From the NCBI GenBank assembly GCA_964582705.1, contig CAZOTE010000032.1, positions 1-20,884 on the forward strand: 20,884 nucleotides of DNA, written 5' to 3'. The first letter of the stretch is position 1; every line of letters starts with the position of its first letter. A model generated the notes under the pieces. It was not told the DNA's origin. It ran no database searches and worked only from the letters and a program-made list of their open reading frames with translations. The stretch is from Alkalibacter sp964582705 (GTDB lineage Bacteria; Bacillota; Clostridia; Eubacteriales; Alkalibacteraceae). A program made the translations under genes and the position numbers. This document shows positions 7,378 to 14,955 of this stretch, one piece after another.

Positions 7378-7968
7378 ATGAAAAGGATTAGACAAATATT
7401 TATAAGAGGATTATTTTCCCTGCTGCCGATTGCTGCAACTCTTTATCTTATACAGCTGATGTTTAGGTTCATGGATGATCTTCTCGGCAGGTATTTCGAA
7501 AGACTTTTCGGAATAGCGATACCCGGGATAGGAATACTAGCCACACTGGTATTGATTTTTGCAACAGGAAGCCTTGTTTCAAATGTGGTGGGCGAAAGGC
7601 TTTTCCATTATGGGGAAAGGATGCTTCACAAAATTCCTGTAGTACCTAAAGTTTACTTTGGCATCAAGCAGATAATAAATGCATTCACCCTCGAGGGAAA
7701 GAATATTTTCAACAAGGTGGTGTTGGTTGAATACCCGAGAAAAGGGTTATATGTCGTGGGATTCTTGACAGGAGAAAGCGGTGGCGAGGTCCAAACAAAG
7801 ACGGAAGCCCAGCTGGTTAACGTTTTTATACCCACTACCCCAAACCCCACTTCAGGGATGCTTATTTTGGTTCCTGGGAATGATGTGATTTACTTGGATA
7901 TGAGCGTAGAGGAAGGACTTAAGCTGATAGTAAGCGCAGGAGTAGTGGTACCGGAAGAGGTAAATTAA
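7378..7968 (+). CDS. DUF502 family membrane protein
   Basis: Integral membrane protein of unknown function. The N-terminus, KRIRQIFIRGLFSLLPIAAT, is the characteristic positively charged start and first helix of DUF502. A second hydrophobic helix follows at about 45-68 (IPGIGILATLVLIFATGSLV). The conserved segment ERMLHKIPVVPKVYFGIKQI and the soluble beta-rich C-terminal part, including FIPTTPNPTSGMLILVP, are also diagnostic. At 196 aa its length is normal. The ATG follows GAGGTAG at 7365-7371. It is 33-43 bp from the DUF3788 gene downstream, probably the same transcript. Family assignment is secure, function is not. Confidence 0.9.
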   Translation: MKRIRQIFIRGLFSLLPIAATLYLIQLMFRFMDDLLGRYFERLFGIAIPGIGILATLVLIFATGSLVSNVVGERLFHYGERMLHKIPVVPKVYFGIKQIINAFTLEGKNIFNKVVLVEYPRKGLYVVGFLTGESGGEVQTKTEAQLVNVFIPTTPNPTSGMLILVPGNDVIYLDMSVEEGLKLIVSAGVVVPEEVN

Positions 7969-8011
7969 AATAGTTTTCATATTCGTCTTATTTTATCGGG
8001 AGGTGATAACC

Positions 8012-8461
8012 TTGAAGTGGAATGATAGATTTGATTCTGATAATGTCCCCGATATCGAGGATATCAGGGGGTTCATAGGAGATAGAGTCGTCTTGTGGGA
8101 CGATTTAACTGACCACTTAAGGGATAGCTATAAAGTTGAACCGGATTTTGACTACAGCCGGTGTTCAGCCCAACCCGGTTGGAATATAAAATACAAAAGA
8201 AGCGGGAAATCACTTTGTACAATCTACCCGATGGATGGGTACTTTATCGCATTGGTGGTAGTAGGCAAAAGAGAAGAAGAAACCGTAAAGGATTATTGCA
8301 ATGAGGGATTGTTTACGCCTTATGTATCTGAGCTTTACAAAGCCACAGTTTTTTCAGCAATGGGAAAATGGCTGATGATAAAGGTGACAAATCGAGAGAT
8401 TCTTGAGGATGTGAAGAAATTGGTTGGGATAAGAATAAAGCCACAAAACCTCCAAGAGTAA
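8012..8461 (+). CDS. DUF3788 family protein
   Basis: Soluble protein of unknown function, 149 aa, matching the DUF3788 family as I recall it: an N-terminal segment leading to LWDDLTDHLRD, the core CSAQPGWNIKYKRSGKSLCT with the conserved GWxxKYxxxGKxLCxxYP pattern, the GYFIALVVVGKRE strand pair, and GKWLMIKVTN near the end. No membrane segment or signal peptide is present. GGGAGGTGAT (7998-8007) is a near-perfect ribosome site whose spacing (8 nt) points to the TTG at 8012; the GTG at 8003 lies inside that site and is rejected. Members are often small stand-alone proteins; I cannot assign a reaction. Confidence 0.85.
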   Translation: MKWNDRFDSDNVPDIEDIRGFIGDRVVLWDDLTDHLRDSYKVEPDFDYSRCSAQPGWNIKYKRSGKSLCTIYPMDGYFIALVVVGKREEETVKDYCNEGLFTPYVSELYKATVFSAMGKWLMIKVTNREILEDVKKLVGIRIKPQNLQE

Positions 8462-8472
8462 TCTCAAACCGC

Positions 8473-8501
8473 TTGACATGGTAATAACAAAACTTTATAA
8501 T
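8473..8501 (+). promoter_or_regulatory. Perfect-consensus sigma-A promoter of the ABC importer operon
   Basis: TTGACA (8473-8478) and TATAAT (8496-8501) are separated by exactly 17 bp. Start is expected near 8508, leaving a leader of about 165 nt. The dyad TTGTA..TACAA (8501-8518) overlaps the start point and could be an operator. A promoter this strong usually needs downstream or repressor control. Confidence 0.9.
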
Positions 8502-8507
8502 TGTACG

Positions 8508-8673
8508 TACATATACAAGCTATGAAAGCTTGATCGCAGATACCTGCAAAGCTTGCATCATTGATGCATGTTTTTGTAGTTTGTGGGATGAAACCAGGAG
8601 GTTGCCGTTGATTGCAATCTCTTTTTTTTGTAATCAACACTCGATGTTATACCGCAAGAGAGGATTCCTTTTA
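8508..8673 (+). ncRNA. Structured leader with terminator/alternative hairpin; candidate riboswitch or attenuator
   Basis: Three small hairpins follow the start point: CAAGCT/AGCTTG (8516-8532), GCAG/CTGC (8536-8547) and TGCATC/GATGCA (8554-8568, then U5). Next comes a canonical intrinsic terminator: GAGGTTGC (8598-8605) pairs with GCAATCTC (8614-8621) around an 8-nt loop, followed by eight T residues. A second hairpin, GTTGATTGCAA (8607-8617) with TTGTAATCAAC (8628-8638), uses the 3' half of the terminator stem, so the two folds exclude each other. This is attenuator architecture. I do not recognise any established riboswitch consensus, including NiCo, cobalamin, guanidine, SAM or T-box. Ligand and mechanism are unknown. 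Confidence 0.6.
8598..8629 (+). terminator. Intrinsic terminator inside the ABC-operon leader
   Basis: An 8-bp stem (one G-U pair) formed by 8598-8605 and 8614-8621, immediately followed by eight T residues, located 45 nt before the permease start codon. It would stop transcription before the operon unless prevented. Confidence 0.75.
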
Positions 8674-9618
8674 GTGAAAAAATTTATTTTCAAAAGATTG
8701 ATTCAAATAATACCAATTATATTGGGGATTACGTTTTTGTCTTTTGCCTTGATGCATACTGCTGCAGGAGATGCAGTAGATACCCTTTATGACAGCAATT
8801 CCAGTGGGGTTTCAGAACAGATCAAGGAAGAGAGGAGAGCGGAACTGGGATTAGACCAACCATTTATGGTTCAATATTCAAAGTGGCTAAAAGGGGTTTT
8901 AACAGGAGATATGGGGATTTCGTATATCTCGGGTAAACCGGTGTTTGAAACCTTCATATCAAAATTGCCGGCAACGATTTATTTGATGCTAACGTCAATA
9001 GTTTTAACCTTGCTTATTGCTGTTCCCCTTGGAATTCTAGCAGCTAGGTATCGAAACCGACTTCTGGATTACTGTATCCGGTTCTTAAGTTTTATGGGGA
9101 ATTCGATGCCAAATTTTTTCGTATCCCTTTTGCTTATATATTTTTTTGCATTGAAACTAAAGGTACTTCCTGTCATGGGATACGGCAGAAGCCCTTTGGT
9201 GAGCGTGATTTTACCTACATTGACGCTGACTATATCCATGGCATCAAAGTATTTGCGCCAAATAAGGGTTACGGTACTGGAAGAAATGAACAAGGATTAC
9301 GTTTTAGGTGGAAAAGCTCGTGGAATACGGGATAATGTGATTTTTTATCGCAGCATCCTCAAAAGTTCAATGCTGACTATAATAACACTGCTTGCGTTAT
9401 CAATAGGATCATTGCTTGGGGGAACGGCAATCGTCGAATCAATATTTATGTGGGACGGCGTGGGTAAATTGGCGGTAGATTCTATAACCATGCGTGACTA
9501 CCCTATGATACAGGCCTATGTCATATGGATGTCATTTATTTATGTGGCAGTAAATCTAATCGCCGATATAGCTTATCAGTATTTGGATCCTCGCATCCGC
9601 TTGAATCAGGAGGATTAG
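8674..9618 (+). CDS. ABC importer permease, DppB/OppB/NikB type
   Basis: First of two inner-membrane permeases of a peptide/nickel-class (Opp/Dpp/Nik) ABC importer. The start KKFIFKRLIQIIPIILGITFLSFALMH is the typical first helix of DppB/NikB proteins, and the C-terminal half carries the ATPase-coupling loop (about GKARGIRDNVIFYRSIL) and the family block GTAIVESIFMWDGVGKLAVDSI..RDYP. The protein is 314 aa, normal for the family. The frame is open back to 8530, but AGAGAGG (8657-8663) places the start at GTG 8674, which yields the expected N-terminus. It is the first gene of a five-gene operon and its stop directly abuts the next permease. Confidence 0.93.
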   Translation: MKKFIFKRLIQIIPIILGITFLSFALMHTAAGDAVDTLYDSNSSGVSEQIKEERRAELGLDQPFMVQYSKWLKGVLTGDMGISYISGKPVFETFISKLPATIYLMLTSIVLTLLIAVPLGILAARYRNRLLDYCIRFLSFMGNSMPNFFVSLLLIYFFALKLKVLPVMGYGRSPLVSVILPTLTLTISMASKYLRQIRVTVLEEMNKDYVLGGKARGIRDNVIFYRSILKSSMLTIITLLALSIGSLLGGTAIVESIFMWDGVGKLAVDSITMRDYPMIQAYVIWMSFIYVAVNLIADIAYQYLDPRIRLNQED

Positions 9619-10488
9619 ATGAAAGACACAAATGCAATGGAAGTTTCATCGAAAGGATTTTTAAATATTAAAAAAGAGAAGACAGCTTACTTTAAGCTTT
9701 ATTTGTTGTGCGCATTAACGGGGATTTTGCTTTTAGTTACATTTTTTTCACCTAAATTGGTTCCCTTTGATCCCTACGAGCAGAACTTATCTGAAGCACT
9801 TCAGGGGCCAAGCAATGCCCATTTGCTTGGTACAGACCGCTTCGGCAGGGACATGTTCTCTAGGATATTGGTTGGGGGGCAGACCACTATACTTACTTCC
9901 CTATTGCTTGTAGGCATAATAACTTCTGTGGGAACGGCTGTAGGGGTTGCTTGTGGGTACAAAGGTGGTAAATTCGATTCGTTTGTCATGCGCATTTCCG
10001 ATATTTTTCTTGCTTTTCCCGGCATGGTTTTTGCCATAGCGGTTGCATCTTTGTTGGGAGGGGGCATCATGAACGCTGTAATTGCTCTGGCATGTATTTC
10101 CTGGCCAAAGTACGCAAGACTGGCAAGAGGACAGGTTCTATCGGTAATGAACATGCCTTTTATATCTGCGGCAAGGTTAAGTGGATCGAATTCAATGAAG
10201 ATAATAATAAAGCATATTTTGCCTAACATTTTGGGAACGATTTTGGTAACAGCATCCCTTGATATAGGAACGATAATTATGGAGCTGGCAGGCCTATCCT
10301 TTCTCGGACTAGGGGCAATGCCCCCGACTCCAGAGTGGGGGTCGATGATGTCAAACGGAAGGAGCATGCTGCAAACCTCCCCGTGGACGGTTTTGGCACC
10401 CGGATTTGCCATATTTGTAACTGTGATGCTGTTTAACCTGCTGGGAGATACCCTTAGAGATGTATTAGATCCAAAAACTAAAATGTAA
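9619..10488 (+). CDS. ABC importer permease, DppC/OppC/NikC type
   Basis: Second permease of the importer, 289 aa. It shows the DppC/NikC layout: cytoplasmic N-terminus, one helix (about 27-47), the periplasmic segment DPYEQNLSEALQGPSNAHLLGTD with the diagnostic HLLGTDRFGRDMFSRI motif, then five helices including the coupling loop near ISAARLSGSNSMKIIIKHILPN. The block ELAGLSFLGLGAMPPTPEWGSM is a strong family signature. The ATG at 9619 begins immediately after the upstream TAG, with AGGAGG at 9608-9613. Forms a heterodimer with the product of the gene before it. Substrate class cannot be read from the permease. Confidence 0.95.
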   Translation: MKDTNAMEVSSKGFLNIKKEKTAYFKLYLLCALTGILLLVTFFSPKLVPFDPYEQNLSEALQGPSNAHLLGTDRFGRDMFSRILVGGQTTILTSLLLVGIITSVGTAVGVACGYKGGKFDSFVMRISDIFLAFPGMVFAIAVASLLGGGIMNAVIALACISWPKYARLARGQVLSVMNMPFISAARLSGSNSMKIIIKHILPNILGTILVTASLDIGTIIMELAGLSFLGLGAMPPTPEWGSMMSNGRSMLQTSPWTVLAPGFAIFVTVMLFNLLGDTLRDVLDPKTKM

Positions 10489-10504
10489 TAAAAGGAGACA
10501 TGAC

Positions 10505-12055
10505 ATGAATAAAAGATATAGGATTTTCAGTTTGTTTATTACCTCAATATTGATTTTGGCGATGTTGTCCGGTTGTGTAAATACGGGCTCGACGCCACAG
10601 GAAAAAACTTTTAATTACGGAACGATGGCCTATGGAGTGGCTATGGGAAATGTAGGTTTAAATCCACATGAAGGATATAGCGGGTGGTCAACAATCAGAT
10701 ACGGTGTGGGTGAAACCCTGTTTAAGTTCAACGAATCCATGGAATTAGAACCTTGGTTGGCAACCGATTATGAACAGATTGACGAGTATACGGTTAGAAT
10801 AAACTTAAGGGACGATGTGACGTTTTCTAATGGAAACAAGATGACGGGAGAGGCTGTTAAGGACTGCTTGGAAAATTTAATAGCAGTTCACGATAGGGCG
10901 CCTTCAGATCTTCAAATCAAATCCATAGAAGCAGATGGACAAAGCATCACGATAACTTCTAATATAAAGGTACCCGGATTGGTCAATTACTTATGTGATC
11001 CATATGGAACGATAATTGATATGGAAGCTGGAGTCACTGAAGATAAAAATGTCGTGGGGACAGGCCCATATATTGCCACTAGAGTCACTGATACTGAAAT
11101 CAATTTGATATCCAATGATAATTATTGGAATGGAGAAGTAATTGTAAATAATATAAATGTAAAAAGCATTACAGATGGGGATACATTGACGATGGCGCTT
11201 CAAAGCGGCGATATCGACGCAGCACAAGGGCTTCCTTATGTAAGCCTTCAATTGTTCCAAGATGACCCGGATTATACGATCAGTTCTACCAATACCTCTA
11301 GGTTGTATCAGGCAGCTTTAAACTTTCGGTCTAAATTGATACAAGATGACGCAGTGAGAGAGGCCATGGCTTTGAGCATGGATAAGGAAGGGTTTACAAG
11401 CGTTCTCCTTCAAGGAAACGGATCTCCTGCAATCGGGCCGTATCCGGCAAACTTCACATTCGGCGGAGATGCGGTAAGGGCTGATGAGTACGACATTGAC
11501 AAAGCCAGGGATATTCTGGAAGATGCAGGCTGGATAGATTCTGATGGAGACGGGATACGTGAAAAAGATGGGAAGAGATTGACGATAAGGTGGCTTACAT
11601 ACACCTCAAGGCAAGAGCTTCCGCTATTGGCAGAATCAGTACAGGCAACGTATAAAGAGGCAGGAATCGAGGTGTTGGTAAATGCTACGGATAACTTTAG
11701 GGACTTTCTCCAATCTGGAGAGTACGATGTATACGCAAGCGCCTTCGTAGCTGCCCCAACCGGCGATCCACAGTACTACTTCACCACCCACGTTGTAGAC
11801 GGCTCGGATTACAACAGAGGGTATTATCGTAATGACAACGTAGAAAAACTGGTAGAGAAGTTGAGAGAAGAGTTCGATACGGAGAGGAGAAGCGGGCTTG
11901 CAGTTGAAATTGCACAGCAAGTATTAGATGACCGTGCATATATTTACGCGTCACATTTAAAGATGTCCTTCGTAATGAGAAATGGAGTTGCCGGTTTTAC
12001 TGCACATCCATCGGACTACTATGAAATCACTTCAAAACTGGATATAGATAAATGA
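10505..12055 (+). CDS. Substrate-binding lipoprotein of Opp/Nik-type ABC importer (SBP family 5)
   Basis: Extracytoplasmic binding protein tethered to the membrane. A lipoprotein signal peptide is visible: MNKRYR, a hydrophobic stretch, and lipobox LSGC with the lipidated Cys24. The mature part follows the family 5 (peptide/nickel) fold: a first lobe with RYGVGETLFKFNESMELEPWLAT and the family motif TVRINLRDDVTFSNGNKMTGEAVKD, the GTGPY strand, and the second-lobe repeat YDIDKARDILEDAGWIDSDGDG. Length of 516 aa is normal. The GVGETLFKF start and overall lobe spacing remind me more of the nickel/metallophore NikA-CntA branch than of oligopeptide binders, but I cannot verify this without alignment. 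AAAGGAG precedes the ATG at 10505. The stop overlaps the next ATPase start (ATGA). Confidence 0.92.
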   Translation: MNKRYRIFSLFITSILILAMLSGCVNTGSTPQEKTFNYGTMAYGVAMGNVGLNPHEGYSGWSTIRYGVGETLFKFNESMELEPWLATDYEQIDEYTVRINLRDDVTFSNGNKMTGEAVKDCLENLIAVHDRAPSDLQIKSIEADGQSITITSNIKVPGLVNYLCDPYGTIIDMEAGVTEDKNVVGTGPYIATRVTDTEINLISNDNYWNGEVIVNNINVKSITDGDTLTMALQSGDIDAAQGLPYVSLQLFQDDPDYTISSTNTSRLYQAALNFRSKLIQDDAVREAMALSMDKEGFTSVLLQGNGSPAIGPYPANFTFGGDAVRADEYDIDKARDILEDAGWIDSDGDGIREKDGKRLTIRWLTYTSRQELPLLAESVQATYKEAGIEVLVNATDNFRDFLQSGEYDVYASAFVAAPTGDPQYYFTTHVVDGSDYNRGYYRNDNVEKLVEKLREEFDTERRSGLAVEIAQQVLDDRAYIYASHLKMSFVMRNGVAGFTAHPSDYYEITSKLDIDK

Positions 12056-12837
12056 CCAAGCCATTATTCGAAATGCGTCAAGTCGAGGTAAGCTATAATG
12101 GGGAACCTGTGGTTTTTGAGATGAATCTTAAACTTGACAGAGGAGAAGTACTTGGAATCGTTGGAGAATCAGGCAGTGGAAAAAGCACTCTGGCGAAGGC
12201 AGCCATGGGTCTTTTGGGAGGCGAAGGCAGCGTAACCAAAGGAAGCATCATCTTTAAAGGAAAAGCTCTATTGGATATGCCCCAAGAGTCTTTAAGACGG
12301 TTAAGAGGAACCCATATGGGGATGATATTCCAAAACTGCGAAAGTGCGTTGTGCCCTCTTCGAACAATAGGGGATCAATTATTTGAGGCTTTACATGAGC
12401 ATGGTAAAAGGAATCGTCAAGATGTCAGAGAAGAAGCAGTTTTGATGTTTAAGAAAATGAATATGCATGATGGCAATCGGATATTAAAAAGCTATCCCTT
12501 TGAACTTTCCGGAGGAATGAATCAAAGAGTGGGAATAGCCATGGCGATGATGTTCAAACCGGAGCTGCTGATCGCTGATGAGCCTACCTCGTCGCTTGAC
12601 GTGATATCACAAGCCAAGGTCGTTGAGGAGATAACCAGTTTAAGGGAAGAATATGGGATATCCATGGTTATTATCACCCATAATATCGGACTCGTGTCAA
12701 AGATTGCCGATAAAATAGCCGTGATGCACCAGGGACGACTTGTGGAATATGGCGATGCTAGCTCTGTTATTGATAATCCCAAAGAAGTCTACACACAAAA
12801 ATTGATTCAGTCCGTACCAAGAATCAGGAAGGGGTAA
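12052..12837 (+). CDS. ABC importer ATPase 1, DppD/NikD type
   Basis: Cytoplasmic ATP-hydrolysing subunit, 261 aa. Walker A GESGSGKS (38-45), Q-loop Q94, signature LSGGMNQ (152-158), Walker B LLIADEP (172-178) and switch H210 are all intact, so it should be active. The usual ALNP tract after the Q-loop reads ALCP here, with Cys96 and Cys101 close together, a small departure from the standard Opp/Dpp pattern. It lacks the long C-terminal cysteine-bearing extension (iron-sulphur type) of many oligopeptide ATPases, as do NikD-type proteins. It starts inside the lipoprotein stop (ATGA) without a strong ribosome site, so translation is probably coupled. Confidence 0.93.
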   Translation: MTKPLFEMRQVEVSYNGEPVVFEMNLKLDRGEVLGIVGESGSGKSTLAKAAMGLLGGEGSVTKGSIIFKGKALLDMPQESLRRLRGTHMGMIFQNCESALCPLRTIGDQLFEALHEHGKRNRQDVREEAVLMFKKMNMHDGNRILKSYPFELSGGMNQRVGIAMAMMFKPELLIADEPTSSLDVISQAKVVEEITSLREEYGISMVIITHNIGLVSKIADKIAVMHQGRLVEYGDASSVIDNPKEVYTQKLIQSVPRIRKG

Positions 12838-12840
12838 GGA

Positions 12841-13596
12841 ATGATACCTGTACTGGAACTTAAGAATATCCATAAAAGCTATCGCAGAAACAACAGCGCT
12901 GTGCAAGCAGTCAAGGGCGTGGGGTTTAAGATTTTTCCTGGAGAGTGTCTCGGACTTGTAGGTGAAAGCGGCTGCGGCAAAAGCACTCTTGCAAAACTCA
13001 TAACAGCATCTGAGCCTGCAGACAGAGGAGAAATTTATATTAAAGGCAATAAAATACTTAAAGCAGATAAAAACTCATACAAGAGGATTTGCGAAACGGT
13101 GCAGATGGTTTATCAAGTACCTGTAACCTCATTTAACCCGAGACAAAGGCTTGGAAACAGCATTATGGAAGGGATGATAAATCGTGGGATCAGTAAAAAA
13201 GAGGCTCGTGACAGGGCTGGAGAATACTTGGAAATCTGCGGGCTTACGAAGGAATACGCAGAAAGGTATCCCCATCAAGTCAGCGGAGGAGAATGCCAGC
13301 GGGCGTCTTTTGCAAGGGCGATAGCGGTAAATCCAAGCCTTCTGATCTGCGACGAAGCAACCAGCGCCCTGGATGTTACGGTACAGGCTCAAATAATCAA
13401 GCTGATTGGAAAACTAAAAACAGAGAACAATACTGCGTACCTGTTCATCAGTCATGACATAGCGGTGGTACAGGAGATCTGCGACAGGATGATTATCATG
13501 CATCAGGGCCAGATCGTGGAAGAAGGAAAACCGGACGAAATAATATCAAATCCGAAGAATGAGTGCACAAAAATATTGATAGATTCTTGCTTGTAA
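12841..13596 (+). CDS. ABC importer ATPase 2, DppF/NikE type
   Basis: Second ATPase of the importer, 251 aa, pairing with the preceding one. Walker A GESGCGKS (41-48), Q92, signature VSGGECQ (147-153), Walker B SLLICDE (166-172) and H205 are present. The loop after Walker B reads DEATSALD rather than the commoner DEPTSALD, a change also seen in NikE/DppF-like proteins. The sequence TSFNPRQRLGNSI matches the SxNPR tract of this class. GGAAGGGG precedes the ATG by 6 nt. It is the last gene of the operon, ending 4 nt before the bidirectional terminator hairpin. Peptide or nickel as cargo remains open. Confidence 0.93.
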   Translation: MIPVLELKNIHKSYRRNNSAVQAVKGVGFKIFPGECLGLVGESGCGKSTLAKLITASEPADRGEIYIKGNKILKADKNSYKRICETVQMVYQVPVTSFNPRQRLGNSIMEGMINRGISKKEARDRAGEYLEICGLTKEYAERYPHQVSGGECQRASFARAIAVNPSLLICDEATSALDVTVQAQIIKLIGKLKTENNTAYLFISHDIAVVQEICDRMIIMHQGQIVEEGKPDEIISNPKNECTKILIDSCL

Positions 13597-13599
13597 CTA

Positions 13600-13645
13600 A
13601 AACCCCCAATCATAACCTCTATTGCAAGGGCAAGATTGGGGGTTT
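13600..13645. terminator. Bidirectional terminator between the ABC operon and the thioredoxin-like gene
   Basis: AAACCCCCAATC (13600-13611) pairs perfectly with GATTGGGGGTTT (13634-13645) around a 22-nt loop. The 12-bp GC-rich core with flanking A and T ends works on both strands, serving the ABC operon from the left and the minus-strand ArsR operon from the right. Confidence 0.85.
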
Positions 13646-13646
13646 G

Positions 13647-13874
13647 TTAAAATAATTTTTGGATTTCTGCAGGCTTTAATACTTTGCCTGTGCTCTTAAC
13701 CTCGCCATTTATTACAAGTGCAGGAGTGTTCATGACACCGTATTCTATGATGTCTTTTAAATCCTCCACTTTTTCAATGCTGGCTTCTAAGTTAGCAGCT
13801 TTGAGTGCTTTTTTTACATTTTCCTCGAGTGTTTTGCACTTTTTACATCCTGTTCCCAAAACTTTGATTTCCAT
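13647..13874 (-). CDS. Small thioredoxin-like redox protein (CKKC, thioredoxin_3 / redox-active disulfide protein 2)
   Basis: A 75-aa single-domain protein with the short thioredoxin fold. The active-site motif is GTGCKKCKTL with Cys10 and Cys13, and the cis-proline occurs in NTPALVINGEV. The family includes TM0996-like redox-active disulfide proteins, whose natural partners are mostly unknown; members are frequently encoded beside YraQ/ArsP-type permeases, as here. AGGAGGGA precedes the ATG. It is the third gene of the minus-strand operon after the ArsR-family repressor and the permease, 37 bp after the permease stop. A role in delivering or reducing a metal(loid) or in reducing the permease's CSC cysteines is an inference from context. 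Confidence 0.9.
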   Translation of the reverse strand: MEIKVLGTGCKKCKTLEENVKKALKAANLEASIEKVEDLKDIIEYGVMNTPALVINGEVKSTGKVLKPAEIQKLF

Positions 13875-13911
13875 TTTTTTTATCCCTCCTGAATTTTTAT
13901 AGATATAAACT

Positions 13912-14919
13912 CTAATGAAGTATTAAATTGAAAAAATATCCTACAAGAATTATTCCTGAGCCTGTTATGATGATAAATACTGTCAAAAGCTTTGGCTTTA
14001 TTACTTTTCTAAGAAGTATCATGGCAGGCACGGACATGGCGGCAACCGACATCATAAAAGAAAGCGCGGTGCCCATCCCCATCCCCTTAGCAATCAAAGC
14101 TTCAGCGATGGGTATAGTTCCGATGACATCGGCATATAATGGAATCCCAATCGCAACTCCTACAAGAACGGCAAATGGGTTGTCAGGACCTGCGTATCTT
14201 GTCAATATCTCTTCCGGAGCCCAGCCGTGTATTGCAGCACCAAGACCAATTCCGATCAACAGATAAATCCAGACATGGCTGACTATGTTCTTAACCTCTT
14301 CAACAGCATACTCCACCCTGTCTCTTTTGGTCATTTGTTGTATTTCAACTTCCTTTGAAGATATCTCATAGACATAGCCTTCGACTTCGTTTTCAAGGTT
14401 AAGCTTGCCTATTAAGGTACCCCCGATAATTCCTATTAAAACACCCATAAGTATATACAAAGCCACGACTCTCCAGCCAAATGCCGCCAACAAAACCACT
14501 ATGGCCCCCTGATTGATAAGAGGAGAGGTGATGAGAAAAGAGAAGGTGGCACCCAGTCGTACGCCGCTTTCTACAAAACCTATGAAAATAGGCACAGATG
14601 AGCATGAACAAAAGGGTGTGACGGTGCCAAGGAGCGATGCCATTATGTTTCCCTTTATGCCACTGACTTTTTCAAGCATTTTCTTAGTCCGCTCCGGAGG
14701 GAAGTAGCTTCTCACATACGAGATTATAAATATCATTACACTAAGGAGCATGAGAATTTTGATTACATCGTAAATGAAAAAATGTATTGCTGAACCAAGC
14801 TTCGTCTCCATAGACAAATTAAATACGTTTTCTACCAGTGATTCTGTTAAATTGTAAAGCCATTCAAACTTAAGCATGCTTGTGAGCAAGCTCCATGCGT
14901 CGTTTATAAATTCAAGCAT
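13912..14919 (-). CDS. ArsP/YraQ-type permease (DUF318), probable metal(loid) exporter
   Basis: Integral membrane permease of 335 aa with about eight helices. The motif TPFCSCSSVP (Cys104, Cys106) is the hallmark of the ArsP/YraQ family, whose best-known members export trivalent organoarsenicals and in which the cysteines bind the substrate. Two similar halves are visible: the first with TPFCSCSSVPIFIGFVESG..FSFLITSPLINQG, the second with GIPLYADVIGTIPIAEALIAKG..LSFMMSVAAMSVPAMI, an internal-duplication pattern typical of the family. The substrate could be organoarsenical or another soft metal; this cannot be settled from sequence. It lies 36 bp after the ArsR-family gene and is presumably repressed by it. 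Confidence 0.88.
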   Translation of the reverse strand: MLEFINDAWSLLTSMLKFEWLYNLTESLVENVFNLSMETKLGSAIHFFIYDVIKILMLLSVMIFIISYVRSYFPPERTKKMLEKVSGIKGNIMASLLGTVTPFCSCSSVPIFIGFVESGVRLGATFSFLITSPLINQGAIVVLLAAFGWRVVALYILMGVLIGIIGGTLIGKLNLENEVEGYVYEISSKEVEIQQMTKRDRVEYAVEEVKNIVSHVWIYLLIGIGLGAAIHGWAPEEILTRYAGPDNPFAVLVGVAIGIPLYADVIGTIPIAEALIAKGMGMGTALSFMMSVAAMSVPAMILLRKVIKPKLLTVFIIITGSGIILVGYFFNLILH

Positions 14920-14955
14920 TCTTCTCTACCTGCCTTTGTATTTGATGTTTTTGCA

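Noticed and set aside
8641..8665. T-box-like sequence (TTATACCGCAAG) before the ABC operon
   Set aside because: It resembles only part of the T-box core (ACCGCG), and the rest of the conserved motif and stem I are absent.
8530..8673. N-terminal 48-residue extension of the first permease starting at TTG 8530
   Set aside because: No ribosome site precedes 8530, the stretch contains leader hairpins and a terminator, and the family N-terminus begins exactly at GTG 8674, which has AGAGAGG upstream. The extension is kept only as a low-interest leader-peptide idea.
9801..10412. 203-codon open frame on the minus strand inside the second permease
   Set aside because: It is a shadow of a well-conserved permease gene; its translation shows no recognisable family and no plausible ribosome site was noted.
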